A program made the translations under genes and the position numbers. Shown piece by piece: positions 11,225 through 24,100 of a stretch of DNA of 64,000 nt. Source of the stretch: Ficedula albicollis (taxonomy: Eukaryota > Chordata > Aves > Passeriformes > Muscicapidae); the NCBI RefSeq assembly GCF_000247815.1, contig NC_021674.1, forward strand, positions 28,522,901 to 28,586,900. The letters run 5' to 3'. Position 1 is the stretch's first letter. The number at the start of each line of letters is the position of its first letter. The notes beneath the pieces were generated by a model. That model made no database searches. It saw nothing but the letters and a program-made list of their open reading frames with translations, and was not told the origin of the DNA.

Positions 11225-14200
11225 GCCAGAGCAGAGAGAGCTTGAGGGACACTTTATTGCTCTTGTCTACGCTACAGATAATGAGGAAGGTCTTTAGTCT
11301 CCAGGGCTGTCAATCCAGCAACTTCTCATCTGCATTAAAATTGGTCAAAAGATGTTTTTAAAAGAAAATATAATGAGGGGATGCACTTAGGATAATGAAA
11401 TGCTCGGCTGCTTTTTTATCACTTCCCAGGCACTTTGAATCCTTCTCTGATGAGAGTTATTGTCATTCAGGGCAGCTCATCGGCTCCTTGTGCTGGGAGC
11501 AGATATGGGCTTGGCACCTTCTTCCTGTCCCAGTGACAGCCAGATACACACTCTGCTCATTTCCTCTCCAATAAAGCTCGCCATCCTGCTTCCCAGCTTC
11601 TCATATTTCACTGGGCTTGTCAGATAGAAGCCCCGGTACAGTACGCTCTCGGAGATTATGTTTTGTTTTAGCATTATGTTAGCAAAGGAAATTTCTGAAT
11701 TGCCTTCCTCTCTTCCTCACTTTCCTTGCTCCTGGATAAGAGTATGGCTGCCCTTTTCATCTAGGCTTCTTCCAAGGGCTGATGAGGTCTTGCTGCTCCT
11801 TTGTGTGACCCTCAGGTGTTCTTACTGGAAGGTGAAACTCATGTCTAAAGAAATTATCACCTTGTTTAAAGAAGCATTGACTGACTGATACTTCCACAGG
11901 GTGTTGTCCTTGGCATAGTAGCCAGGAGTGATGTGACTGCAAATAGTCACAAAGGGAGCCAGGAGTTCAAAGCCAGATAAAATCTGTCTTTTCTGGTTGT
12001 CTTAAATGCTGCCAACTTGCATGTGAAGAGAAAGAAATGGGGAATATGTTCCCATGTAACAATTAAGCCAGAAAGAGTGACTGTGGTCCTCCAGAGGGAT
12101 GGCATGTCTCCATGGCCATGACTGAGGCCTGGATGAAGCCCCAATTACTGTGGGAGAAAAGGACTGCTTGGAGAATGCCATGGAGATATCATATCTTGGC
12201 ATAACAAGCAAAAGCTGTGCCATGTGGCAGGAGAGGAGAAAGCAAAATTTGGAGAGTTACCATTTAAAGCTGTGTGCATTATAACCTCTGCAGAGAAAGG
12301 GAAAAAGTGCATTGGCTGGACATCTTGGATTTCCTTATTAAGTTATTTAATGAAAAAAACTGCTATTAACAAAGATCATTGGTATATTTCTGCTCACAGC
12401 AAAACTTTGCCTGGAAATGCATATGTACACTAATGTGGGGAAGACAAGGATCAAACTTCCCTCAAATGTTTTACTGTACCATGTATAGTGTGGGTTGCAA
12501 TATGATGTATCCAGAGAAATTACTTAATCTGCCTTGTATCTCAGATCCCTGTGGACTATTTTGTCTTGGGTTTGACCTACTTATCTGCTAAAATGGCTGT
12601 TGTCTTTCACTGTGTGTTGGAGACTATGATGTATGGTGGCCCATCTGCAGGAAAAGGGAGATCTTAGTTCCTTCTCCCAGGGGAAAAGCCTATTTTATGA
12701 AGCCCCAATACTGTGGAGGCACCACCATTGAACAGAGAAGGATAAAACAGAGACTGGAACCTGCTTCCATCCCAGCTTTAGCTCTTGTGTAGAACAAGAT
12801 ATCTGTGTTTCACAACAGTTTTGCTGCAAAGGTAGATTAAATTTGTGAATTTTTTTGTTAAAGTATATGTCAGTAATGGCCCTATAAGAAGAAATATGTA
12901 AGCCGTAATAAGTACAAGCCCTTTCACTGTTAACAAGTTCTGCTTCCCAATTAGTCAATATGCTGTCAGATGATAAAAAGAAACTTTTCCAGGATGGTTA
13001 CGGTGCCCTTACTGTCACAGAGATATATTTACATTACTGCTCTGAGTTAAGCTCCTGACATGATCTATGGAAATGCTAGGTGCTCAAGGTGTTGGAGATG
13101 CACAGCACCTCACCTACACTTACCAATAAAACTGGAGTAGTGAAGGCTCAGATCAGCCTGGCTCATTATATTCAGCTTCTGTATCATCTGTCTGTTTTCC
13201 CTAACATTTATCTGCGAGCACACTCAAAGTGCTTGCTGCTTGTTTTAATGCAAAGGGCACAGTGTATAGATCTAAAAAGATGGGCATTATTTTCCTGTCT
13301 GGCTTGTCTGGACTCAGTATGACAGAAACCTTCATCATTACTGGTACACCAATTAACAGATAGATCACGCCAAGAGTAACAGAACTAACAATTAAAAGGA
13401 AGTCACCAAACCAGATAATAGTCCCTTTTCAACGTTTGTCAAGCTGGAACTTTTTAAAAGGTCTCAGAAGCCCCTTGAGGAGAACCATTGCTTCTCTCAT
13501 TAAAGTGTATTTCAAGCCACTGTAAAGACTAAGAATGGGCTGTCTGAGCTCACAAAAAGATCTGTCTTAATCAAAATGGGGAAGAGCTGCAATTCAAAGT
13601 GGCAGTGACCATGCTGAATGACTTGGGAGTTCTGGCTAGGAGCAATGCCTACACTGGGTCTGTCAGCCCCAGGCAGGCTGAGTTCCCTTCTTCCTGGGGA
13701 GGTGCTGGGCGATGCCATGTATCATTATGGCCAGATAAGGGATCCTTCAAGAAAGCAATCTGATAGAAATTCACTCTTCATCTGCTCTTTCCAGTTGCCA
13801 TTTCCTCCCTATTCTACCAGAAAACTCTATTGATGAATGTAGAGAGCAAATACAATAAAAAAACCTTTGTCAACATTGTAGAAGAGTGCAGAGTTTTAAA
13901 AGGCAGTACCTTTGAGTGATGTAGCTGTTCCCACAATATCTGAATGTAAAAACTGGTTTGTCTTTAGGAGAAGCTGCCACTTTACATTTATCCATGGCTA
14001 CAGCACAGACCCACACTTGCACGCACTGCCCTCTTCCTGTAAGGCTCTTTTTCCTTCTTGTCTTCCCAATTTCCCCTTGAGACAGCACTGAGGCGCTGTC
14101 CAGTGTGTGTGCTTCCATGTCCATATACTGTTGGACTGTTCTGTAGGGCTGGAGCTAAGGGGTGCAGATATCTTACCACTCTCCATGGGAACTTTCCTTT

Positions 14201-17200
14201 GCGTTAGTTTTTTTCCCCTCAGTCCTTCTTACCTCCCTTGCTGTGGGTACAAGGATGCAGTGGTGAGGGACAGAAGGCAGCAGAGCCCCCAGCTCTTACA
14301 GGAGCAGGATATAGATATAGAAACTGCCTCTGGTCTCCAGGCAGGCTGCCAGCCTAGCTCCAAGACTTCCCAGCTGCTGCAGTTCAGACTTCAGCAGTTG
14401 TCAGGGATGAGTGAATTTGGAGCCTGGGTCCTGGCCAAACCACCCTAGGCAGCTCAGTGCACTAATCCAAAACTGTAACTGGGAGGTAGGGGGGGCATAG
14501 GGAGAATGCCTTATCCCCACCACAGCCCTGAGTTTTTGTTAATTTAGGATTATAAAAATAATGAACAGACCCAAAAGTCTGTCTCCTTTGTTTAGTTAGT
14601 TCGGGGGTTGTAACTAGTAATCCATTATTGTCTCTGCAATGTATTCCCAGTGCAGCCTGTTGTCAGAGATGCTCAGCCATGCAGTGCACACAAGGATGCC
14701 CGTTGGTATTGATCTATAGATTCCCAGCACATCTATTGTGTTTAACATGCCTTGCAATTAGCTTTTGCTTTATCTATTGTGTGCCTATCTTGCCCTGTGT
14801 GTGCCAGGAAAAAAAAGACTCACACTGTGGAGAGGGGGAAAAAGTCTGAAGAATTGCTGAGTGAAAATAAAAAGCAATTTGCACTTTGATGAAAGCAGTG
14901 CAGGGGCAGATCATGCCAAACACTGCTCCTGTGGGGAGCAGCAGTGGGTCTGCTCTGGCCAGGATGATGCTTGCTGTAATGAAGCAACATTGGGAGCTCA
15001 GTAAGACTTGAGGAGAAGTTGGGATGAGGAAAAACAAGACATAACCCTTTAGCAACAAGGCTGGCATGCTGCAGTGATCAGATGGGTATAAGGAGAAAGA
15101 TATGAATTGAGGAGACAGGGTGTTTTTCCTGATGCTCTGCAATATGCCAGATTTAGGTAGGCTGTACCCATGGAGGGAAACAGCCTAGGAACAGGACAGA
15201 CCTAAGGGATCACCATCAGCTTCTCCTTCACAGCCACTGCAGGTTTTCCCCGTGGGCATGTGCCTCCTCTGACTGCTGGAACAGCCCAGTCTCCTTTCAC
15301 ATGGCTGCTCTCTGCAGCTGTGGCTTCTCAGGACCTCTGCGAGTTGGCTTTTCAAAGAGGCCAGACCCTTTTGCTGAGAGCAGCTTGCCATTTGTTCATA
15401 AAGAAGGACTTGGCAGAGGTGTGTGTGGTATCTCTGCACACTGGTGGGATCTTCCCAGCACCAGTGTGTGTTTCTTGGATGCACTGCACTCCCTCAGTGG
15501 TAATTCATAGGTTGTACATGCTCTTCTCCATTCATACTCTTCCCTCAGTTAAAGCTTATTCTCCATGCTCTGTGAGAAAAACTAGACATCACTGAAAAAC
15601 CCAGGCTGTGGTTGTATCTAGAAGGGTCAGATTTGGGTTTCAGTTTTAAAACTGTGGTCCAATACACCACAGTTATTTGAAAGACTATTATCAGGGCATC
15701 ACTGAAATATAAAACTCACTGATCTCCAAAGATTTTGATATTGGTAGAGGGCCTGTCTGCCAGCCTGGGCCCTGCTGAGAAGCCCTCCCTGAGTGCTGTG
15801 CCATGGTGCAAAGACTGCTCCTATGAGCACTGCTTGATGATTCATATTTGGGTTGAGACTCTGTGCCGTGCTGAAAAACTCAGAGGAAAAACTCAGAGCA
15901 GGGAGAATTGGGAATTCTCTGGAGAATTCCCCTGCAGTGCAGCTGCTCACAGAGTTGGGATCCCTCTGCTTTATGCCCTTTGTGGTCATTCAGAAATGGC
16001 AAAACAAGAATATATTGCCAGAAGCCCAAAAGGGGAACATCTCACCTATACCCTTGCTTGTCCTTTGTCAGAGAGAGGAAAACCAAACCTAAACCCTTAC
16101 TGTGTCAGGCAGGGGAGAGCCAAAGGACTGGCTGTATTGCTGTTTCCACTTGGGTTCTGGAGAACCGTGCTCATCCTGCACTTATTCCCTCTTTTTGCCC
16201 TGAATGCACTTCTAGCATGTGTCAGACTTGCTCCTTGCTCTCAGCTGTGGTGCTGGCCCCTGCTGTTAACACTGCTGATAATTGGTCAAGATTGATGTTG
16301 AGCTGACAAGGAGGAGGTGGTGGACCTTCAAGACCTCCTAAAGTTCACGTGTAAGCAGAGCAAGGTGACTTTCCCCTGGCTGGATATAACCCTTTTACCT
16401 TTTCCCTTCATCCTGCCAGCTGACAGTTGGCAGACACAGCTGTGCTGCTTTCAGCTCCAGCTGCCACATGTCCTCAGAAAGGAGGAGGGGAGAGGGGCCA
16501 CAGGGAGTAGGGGAAGGAGTAAGTCCAACTCAAAGAAGTGTTGCTGTTTCGTCTGCTTTTTTTCCATTGCCATGGGCTTGAGGTATTTCTGTGCATCTTT
16601 CAATTCATGCTGGGGTGAGCAAGAGCTATGGCTGACTCCATCTGGCTCTTTACCTTTAATTACTGCCACTGTTTTCCATTTACTATTTGTTACTAGTCCA
16701 TACCACTCACAGCCTCCAACACTGACATAAGCAGTGCTTTCTCTTGTCCCGAGGAAACTGATGAATAGAGCGTAGAGGATGAAGGGGTGTGTGGTCAGTG
16801 CATGAAATGAGGAGGAAAGAGCTGGGAGGACAGTTCTGAAAAGGTGTTGGGAAGTCAGTGAGGATGTGCAGGGTGAGACTGCCAACTGCAACTGCAATGT
16901 CTCAGTAACTTATTCTGCTAATAAAGACTCCGTGCAATTTTACAGGCATGGTGTCCTTTTACATTATTATCCAGCATGCAGTACATGAAACATCCACCAA
17001 ATTATCTAACAGGAAATAAATCTACAGAAGTGCATAATAAATCCTACTGTAAAATTTCAACAGCCTTCTTAACAAATGGTCTAAGTACCAAGGACTATAA
17101 CATTACCAACCAAAGACAGACCTGAATAAATAAATACAATATTGATCTCAAATCTCGCTTAGAAATCAACTTCCATTTCAGGAAAAAAATCATTCACTCA

Positions 17201-18499
17201 AGGCACTATCAATTTTCTCTTTCTTATTGTTTTAAAAGTCTCCCAGCTAGACCAGACTATGAAGAAAGCAGGTATATTTAAAAATGCTACAGGGAGGGAG
17301 GGAAGGAAGAGTGGTGGGGAAGGAGAGGAAAAGAAATAGATCACAGATGAAGAAATATGTAGGAGATCTTCATGTCTCTATACCAAATTAATGACTGCAG
17401 GTTAGAATAGTTTGTTCACTCTGTATTTTTCCAACCTGTCGAAAACTTGGTAAGAATCAGGGCAAAATTTTTCAATGGCCTGGTATATCCAGGCATATAT
17501 TTCCATTTATGTTGATGTGAACTGGGCAAATTCCTACCTGGCCAGAAGCACTTCAGCTGAGATCTGCTATGTGTCTGACATTTGGGGCCTGTTTGTGTAT
17601 ACAGGAAGAAGCAGGTCTTGTCTATGGAGCAAGGTGGTTTGTGGCTAGCACAATTCAACTTCCAGTCTAAACTCTTTTACAAAACCCCTTCAGAATCCTG
17701 GACAAGTTCCTGAGAGGAAGAAGATGACGGGCGTTTAGACACATAGACATCCTCTGTGGAAAGTCAAGTATTTGGTATGTTTGGTACTTGGTATGAAGTG
17801 CTGGGCACAAGGCCTGTCTGAATTTCTTCCTCACCCTGCACTGAAGAGCTGCACAAGAGGTATTGCTTTGGATTGTGATCCTGAAGCTCTCCTCTGAGAA
17901 ATCCCATCCTTTCTGGACAGCTGTCTCTGCTCTCCAGCCTAGGAGCTGGCAAAACATGGGACATCTGGATTTTGTGCCTTTGTGGAATGTGATCCCACAC
18001 GTATTCTGCTTCCCAGGGCTGGCTCTTCTAACTGGCCTGTAGGTAGATACAGGGAACAGATACAGAGAGGTGGTTATTCTCTGCTCTGAATTTCCTTCTC
18101 AATTCATTAGACACTCTAAAATACCTTTTGTAGCCCTAAAGGTGGTTGTTCTGTTTCCCTGGTGTTTCCAGGGCTAGGTTGGTGTATGATGTTTTGTGTC
18201 ACATCTTTGAATTCTTCACCTGAATTTCTATTTTGTTTCCAAAGAAAGTTTTTTAGATGTCTTCACTTTCTGACTGCATCTGGCCTTCACCCTATGCAGC
18301 TCTATTTTAATTCTCAGGTCTGATAACCTGCCTTTGCTCTCTCATTTCATGTGAGGAGAGACCAGCTGGCTAGAAGTCCTCTTTCCTCTTCTCTGTCTTC
18401 AGCTGTGAAATGGAAATTACGCTGCTTTCCTGACTTTTGAAGATAATATGGGGGATAATGGACTGAAAACTTTCAGGTGCTGAGATATTTTCTGAAAAG
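11225..18499. other. Non-coding stretch, nothing recognisable
   Basis: This contains the longest open frame in the window (186 codons, 15735-16295, plus). It overlaps frames of 79, 132 and 96 codons on both strands, has no recognisable domain, and comes from a G+C-richer patch (about 14.9-16.9 kb) with fewer stop codons. I do not call it a gene. A purine-rich patch lies at about 17289-17341. No mobile element was recognised. Confidence 0.55.
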
Positions 18500-18790
18500 G
18501 ACTGATATAACTTTCTGGAAGTGGCAGAACATATGATCTTTTACTGCAGCAGTTTGCTGCATGAGGGTGTGTTTTTAAATCACCACGGAAGGTTTTTCAT
18601 TGTCAAAGCCCCATTTAAACATGACTGCAAGACACGTTTAAAGGCAAAAGAAAAAGGTATTGCAGCAGCACTAATTAAAGACAAATTAGCAGATGTGAGC
18701 TATTTCTTCAGTGGAGGTCTTTCTGCTTCTAAGTCAGTGTCTGACAATCCTATTGATTCTTGCTGGTGGCTTCTTTGCCTTTCTTGAAAT
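18500..18790. other. Candidate conserved non-coding element or unrecognised exon
   Basis: This stretch looks less decayed than its surroundings and is open for 88 codons on the plus strand (18521-18787). Its translation matches no family I know. It contains homeodomain-like TTTAA and TAATTA words. A conserved regulatory element is as likely as anything; the call rests on texture only. Confidence 0.2.
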
Positions 18791-20913
18791 ATTGATATTA
18801 TTAAAGAGACTATTAAATTCATAAATCTCCTCTATATTTCAATAGCCTAGTCAAATAAATCCTTTTTCCCTCCCTAATATAACTGTAAAATATTTGTTTA
18901 GCTAATATGCATGGCTACCAGAGGATTTCTACTCAGTTTAGACCATAATGCTCAGATCTGAATACAATCAAAAAGTATTATTCTCCTGATGCTGTGGTAT
19001 TTATTTCCAAGGTCCTCTATGTGCATTTATTCTTTCAAATGGCATTTTTAACTCATTCTGAGTTTAACTTTGATGTAATTGCTGGAGCTGTGTGGGCATG
19101 TGCATTTACCTTACTTCACTGGGATTCAGCACAGACATAAACATCCAGCCTTTAGAGACCAATTACAAGACCACAAAGTTGTAAAATCTTTTCATTACAT
19201 GTGTGAACGCTGCCACAATCTCCGATTGAGCACTCTACACAACCTTACCATGAAAATAATCTAACAGGGTGTATTTCATTTCCACCAAGAACTCTCATCT
19301 GACTGCCAATAATGCCTCCTTACTCTGAAATGGGAGGAAACCCCTGTTCTTTTTCACTTTCCAGAACATGACAAAAGAGAGCCCTTCTAGGAACAAAAGT
19401 TGGTCCCTGAATGTCTTGACTGGGAAATGGTAGATCCACTCCCCTCAAAAGCTGTAAATTTGAGAGGAAGAACAGTCTTCTTATAGGAGATTAGATGAGA
19501 GAACACTGACAAAGTTTTTGTGAGGACAGGGAACAGAGGAGGGACTTGGAAAAGAAACAACAGAAAAGACTGTTAGGTGACTTATGTGCGCCAAAAGAAA
19601 TTATCCTACAGAATCTCTTCTGAATGGAAGGTCTATGAAACTTCCGACTTATGTGCACCAAAAGAAATTATCCTACAGGATCTCTTCTGAATGGAAGGTC
19701 TATGAAACTTCTGCAGGTTTGAGAGGTGCCTGGTAATAAACTCTGGTATAAACTCTGAGGCTGAGTGGCAGAACCAGCACTTGTCTCAGTTTGGGTTACA
19801 GCTGGTCCATGGTAACACAAAAAATACAGTATCTTCTGAACTTTTTTACCTTGGTTATATTATGGACCCTAGAATTTTTGCCTTCTCAGAAGATGTTTCG
19901 GTCTCCTTTTGGGAGCCAGAAGCGAATGAAATTACTATAGAAGCTCCCAGGCCCCTGATGATGAACTTGGCCACTGTCAGTCCTCATGCAGGAAGCCAAA
20001 CCCTAGGACTGCCAATGTTAGCAGAGCAGCTCGGCTCCTACCACGGCCAGCACAAATGCTTTTAACTCTTTCAGAAAAGCCATTGTCGGGGTCCTTGTTA
20101 GGCAGAGGTGGGATTGGGGAAACACTGGTGAAGCTTTGTTTTGCAGGTTTGATACTTTTGGAAAACTTTGAGCTATTTTATAAATCGAATTTAGGAAGCT
20201 TAAAACCAAAACCCAGTTATTCAGATAATCTGACTGCTGAACTCCAAGCCAGGGTTTTCTTAATTCTGTTACTGTCTCTGGTGTCAGCTCCCATTGTGTA
20301 TCTCAGTAGCTCCCTTCACCCCTGGTTTCTTCATTGGTAAAGGCTATTAAATTAAACTACTAACTGTAAAATTACCTAGGCTTTTGAATCAGTTGTTACA
20401 TATGAATAAACTGTTTAGTTTAACCTTTCATTTTTCCTGTACATAAATTGCCTATGAAAAAATCATGATTGCATTAGCTTTTCATAAAGTATTCCCTGAA
20501 TAATTGATACAAACTAGTTGCTAAACAGGAAAATTACACAGAAGAACTACCCACTTGTTTATTTTACTTACTCTTTAGATATTTGACCTTTTTTCTTCCT
20601 GGAAGCTACGTGAAAGTTTATATGAATTTTAGACATCTTTACTGATTCAGACTGTGCCAGCACGAAATCATTCTCACAGATTGTGTTGGCCATATTCAGT
20701 CTGGGCAGTCAAGTCTGCCTGCAAGGCAGCACACTCAGGGGTGGGTGACAGAGTGCACACCAGTGACAGCACAGTCAAAGCCTGAGAGGCACTGCTGGGG
20801 ACCTGGGCAGAGATGCTATAACTTGTTTCTCCATTCCTAAAAATGGTAACAATTGGAAAAAATATCAGAGGCTTTGAGAACACAAAAAAATCCCAAATTC
20901 TTCTGGAATCAAA
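18791..20913. other. Non-coding stretch holding one short tandem duplication
   Basis: AT-rich single-copy DNA apart from the 67-bp duplication at 19579-19712. Open frames at 19781-20065 and 20056-20340 overlap each other and show no domain. Nothing else is recognised. Confidence 0.55.
19579..19712. repeat. 67-bp tandem duplication, two copies
   Basis: Units 19579-19645 and 19646-19712 both begin GACTTATGTGC and end TATGAAACTTC. I count three differences, all transitions (G/A, A/G and C/T). There is no transposon structure. Confidence 0.95.
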
Positions 20914-21165
20914 GAATATCATAGAATCATCAATTTGTTTGTGTTAGAAGGGACTCTAAAGATCATCTAGTTCCAAACCCACTGCCATGGGCAGGCACAC
21001 TTTTCACCAAACCAGGTTACTCAAACCTCCCACCAACCAGGCTGTGAACAGGACTGGGGCACCCACAGCTTTTCTGGGCACCCTCTTCCAGTGCCTCAGC
21101 ACCATCATAGTGAAGAGCTTCTTCCTAATATTCAATCTAAACCTAGAACTGTCTTCTTTGGGCAC
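20914..21165 (-). mobile_element. CR1 LINE, 5'-truncated 3' tail
   Basis: The left edge carries CATAGAAT (20920-20927), the reverse complement of the ATTCTATG octamer that ends avian CR1 elements, so the element lies on the minus strand with its 3' end at the left. Next come typical CR1 3'-region words: AAGGGACTCTAAAGATCATC, GCCATGGGCAGGCACAC, CCAGTGCCTCAGCACC and CATAGTGAAGAGCTTCTTCC. No reverse transcriptase coding remains; the copy is a short tail, as is usual for CR1. Divergence from remembered consensus is noticeable, which suggests an old copy. The right boundary is approximate. Confidence 0.92.
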
Positions 21166-24100
21166 AGCTGATTTCTCATGGTCTCTGGTGTGAAGGATAG
21201 GAACCTAAAGGGGACTTCACCACTAAGTCCCTTTCGTGCATTTCCATTTCAAATTGTACCTAGCAGCACACCAGCTCCAGCAGTATGAAATATGAGTGCC
21301 AGACAAAGAATCATGCCTATCCCTTCCTCTGCAGTCCTTCCCAGCAGCATGGCTAGGGGTCATTTCTGCCAGTGCCCATGCAGTGGGTGAGCAGCTGCTG
21401 CCCAGGGCTCTCCTGCAGATTCATGTTCAACCATCTTATCACTGTTAGAAATTTGCATTCTGCTCCCAGGCATCCTCTTTGTAAGTACATTTAGCACTTT
21501 TACCAAGTGTTAGACTGTCTCTTCTGAGAAAACCGTAAGGCAGCTCTTGTTTATCCATGAGGCTGGTGCAGCAGGGTGTGGAAGTATCAGTTCCTGCCCC
21601 TACACATGCTGGCTGCTCTCTACAGTCTGCTTTGGAAGGGCCAGCTTGCCTTCTGCCTATGTTTTCCTCATTACTGAAAAGCTGCCTGTTTCCAGGTGGT
21701 GGCTGACTCCTGCCTGCTGTAAACCTGGGCGGTGGCTCAGCTAGCTTTCTCTCAGTGCCCAATATTTCTCTATCCCTTAGGCAGAGATGCAATGGCATTG
21801 CCCTGAGTGTGGGAAAGAGCCTTTCCTCTCTTCATATGTGCTTTTGACCTGTTCCAGAGGTTTGAGCATGGGTGATCTCACATGTCATACTGTAAAAGTT
21901 GTTCTTCACTTATTGAGTTCTCAAGAAACTTGCATTAAGTATTCATACATTTTTTTTCTCATTCATTCACCTTTCTTCCCTCCTGCCTCCTATCCACCTC
22001 TGTCTTGTAACCTCCCTTTAGAGACAAAGGAATGCAAGAATAAAATAATTCCCGACCTGACATACTCATGAAGTTTCCAATAAGACTATAATTTGAGTCT
22101 TATCATATGATAAGCATATTCAAATAGCAGAGCTGGGATCGGGTTGTGCTAGGGATGTTTACCAGACTCACATGTATAGAAATAATAATGTGAGAAGGTC
22201 TCTAAGATTAAAGTGCAGCAGGGCCAAGGAAGGGTCTATCTACCTGAGACAGGGCTGGTAAGCAGTGCAGGGGGCAGACCTTCTTTGCAGAGGGCTGGAC
22301 ACATGTACAGCTGCTCCCCTGCCAGAGACAGCATCATCTGCAAGGCTAGATTCATCCTTTAGCATAGGGTTGAAGACACAGACACAAGAAAAAAATCTAT
22401 ATAACAGGCTATTTGGAGAGATTTGCTCCTGAACCTGCCTTTCACCCTTCAGAAGAGCTCCAGTGCAGCAACTGAGCTACAGCTGACCAGAGCAATCTGA
22501 ATTAAAGTCAGCTTGAGTTTTTCTCCCTTGGACTATCCTTTCCCCTTTGCCTAACCCTGTCCTCCTCTGATTTCACCAGCACAAAAAGTCAACAGCAGAT
22601 AATCTGACTTCTTTGGGTCAGCCTGCCAGGGTTAACAGCAGCCATAGCAGGGTGTCTTTTTCTTGGCATCTGAGAGCTAGGACAGAAGAAAGAGTTTTTT
22701 CACTAAAAATTTGTTCTTTCTTCTGTTCTCTGATAGATTAGAAAGGAGTTTTTGCTGATGAGTCTTACCCTTTTCTACTTTAAATGCCAGGGCTACTGAG
22801 CTGTGACAATCTAAATGAGTGATATTTCTGAAAACTGATGAGTGCAATTTTAAATCTCTCATTGAAACACATAACCAAATCCTCCTTCAAGCTGCCTGCA
22901 GGACAGTGATGTTCCTCTTTGTGGATGCACTGTCAGTTTCCTCATTGGGAGGAATCCGATTAACTCAGTGAAACTCAGAATGCCAACAGGCTGCCAGTCT
23001 GTTGTTTGCAATGGACTGTCTCCAGTGGACATTACCAGCAGCCCTTTAGATCCCTGCATTATCCTGTGATACTCAGATGACAAGGAGTACCTTTCAAATA
23101 TTTCTGTGGTATGCAGATTTAGATGGTTATTTTGTCCATTTCCCCAATTGCTTAGTGCCAAAGCACCTACTGACAATAACTGACGACCAACAAAGCATCA
23201 ACTGACCCCTCCTGGAATTTACTCTTCTTCCTTCACCTGTTTACCTGGATTGACCACAGAGTGCACAAAAAGCACCTCATCCCATTCACTGTCTGCCTGG
23301 ATTGACTAGGCAGTGGCAGAAAAGCAATCCTTCTCTCCATGTTGACCAACAGAAAATTCCATGGGACTGGAGGGGTTTGTCTCTGCTGAAGGGGGGCTCC
23401 CTTCTATAACCTGAACAAATCCCCCAGGGCCAAACTCAGATCACTCAGTTCACCAAAGCAGGTGCTTAGGTTCTTCTCATGGACACACCCCTCTCCTTGC
23501 CCCCAGGTTGAGAGCAATGCCAAATGCTTCATTCCACCTCCAAAATTTCACCAAGCATCATCTATCTCCCCAGGAGTGGTGGGGGAGCAATATTTGTAAC
23601 CCCTGGAACAGCAGCCTTATGAGGATGGATGCCTCACCCTGGTGCTGCTGGGGCCAGGGGCTGGATTTATGTTAATAGCTCTAGGTGCCTCTGCTGTGTA
23701 TAAACCTTCTTCTGCACAAGTTACTGTGTTCTAGTGGCAATGGAGAGAAGTAGGCACTTTTAGCCCTGCTTTGCCTGACTTATGCTCTTTCACCAGTCTG
23801 GGAAGTATAGCAGTCTGGAAACACACATTTCTGGTCACAGGCTCAGCCTCAAAGGCGTACATGTGTTCAGCTGGCTTATGCTCTCCAGAGTTTCAGTACA
23901 GTGCCTCAAGGATTGTGGCAGCTGAGACTTTCAGCTCTGAGCCTCGGTTCCCATTTCATCTTTTTTCTCCTGGAATAAGCTCAATCTGTGCCCATACCTC
24001 ACTTGCACTCGTGTAATCAAGGACTTCTCACACTCTGAGGCTGTGGGTAGAAGTTAGTGATTACAAAAATAAGACAAATGTAACATCTCTGTGGCATCTA

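Noticed and set aside
15735..16295. Longest open frame, 186 codons, plus strand
   Set aside because: It overlaps several other open frames on both strands in a G+C-richer patch, has no recognisable domain, and has no splice or promoter context. Best explained by a low stop-codon rate.
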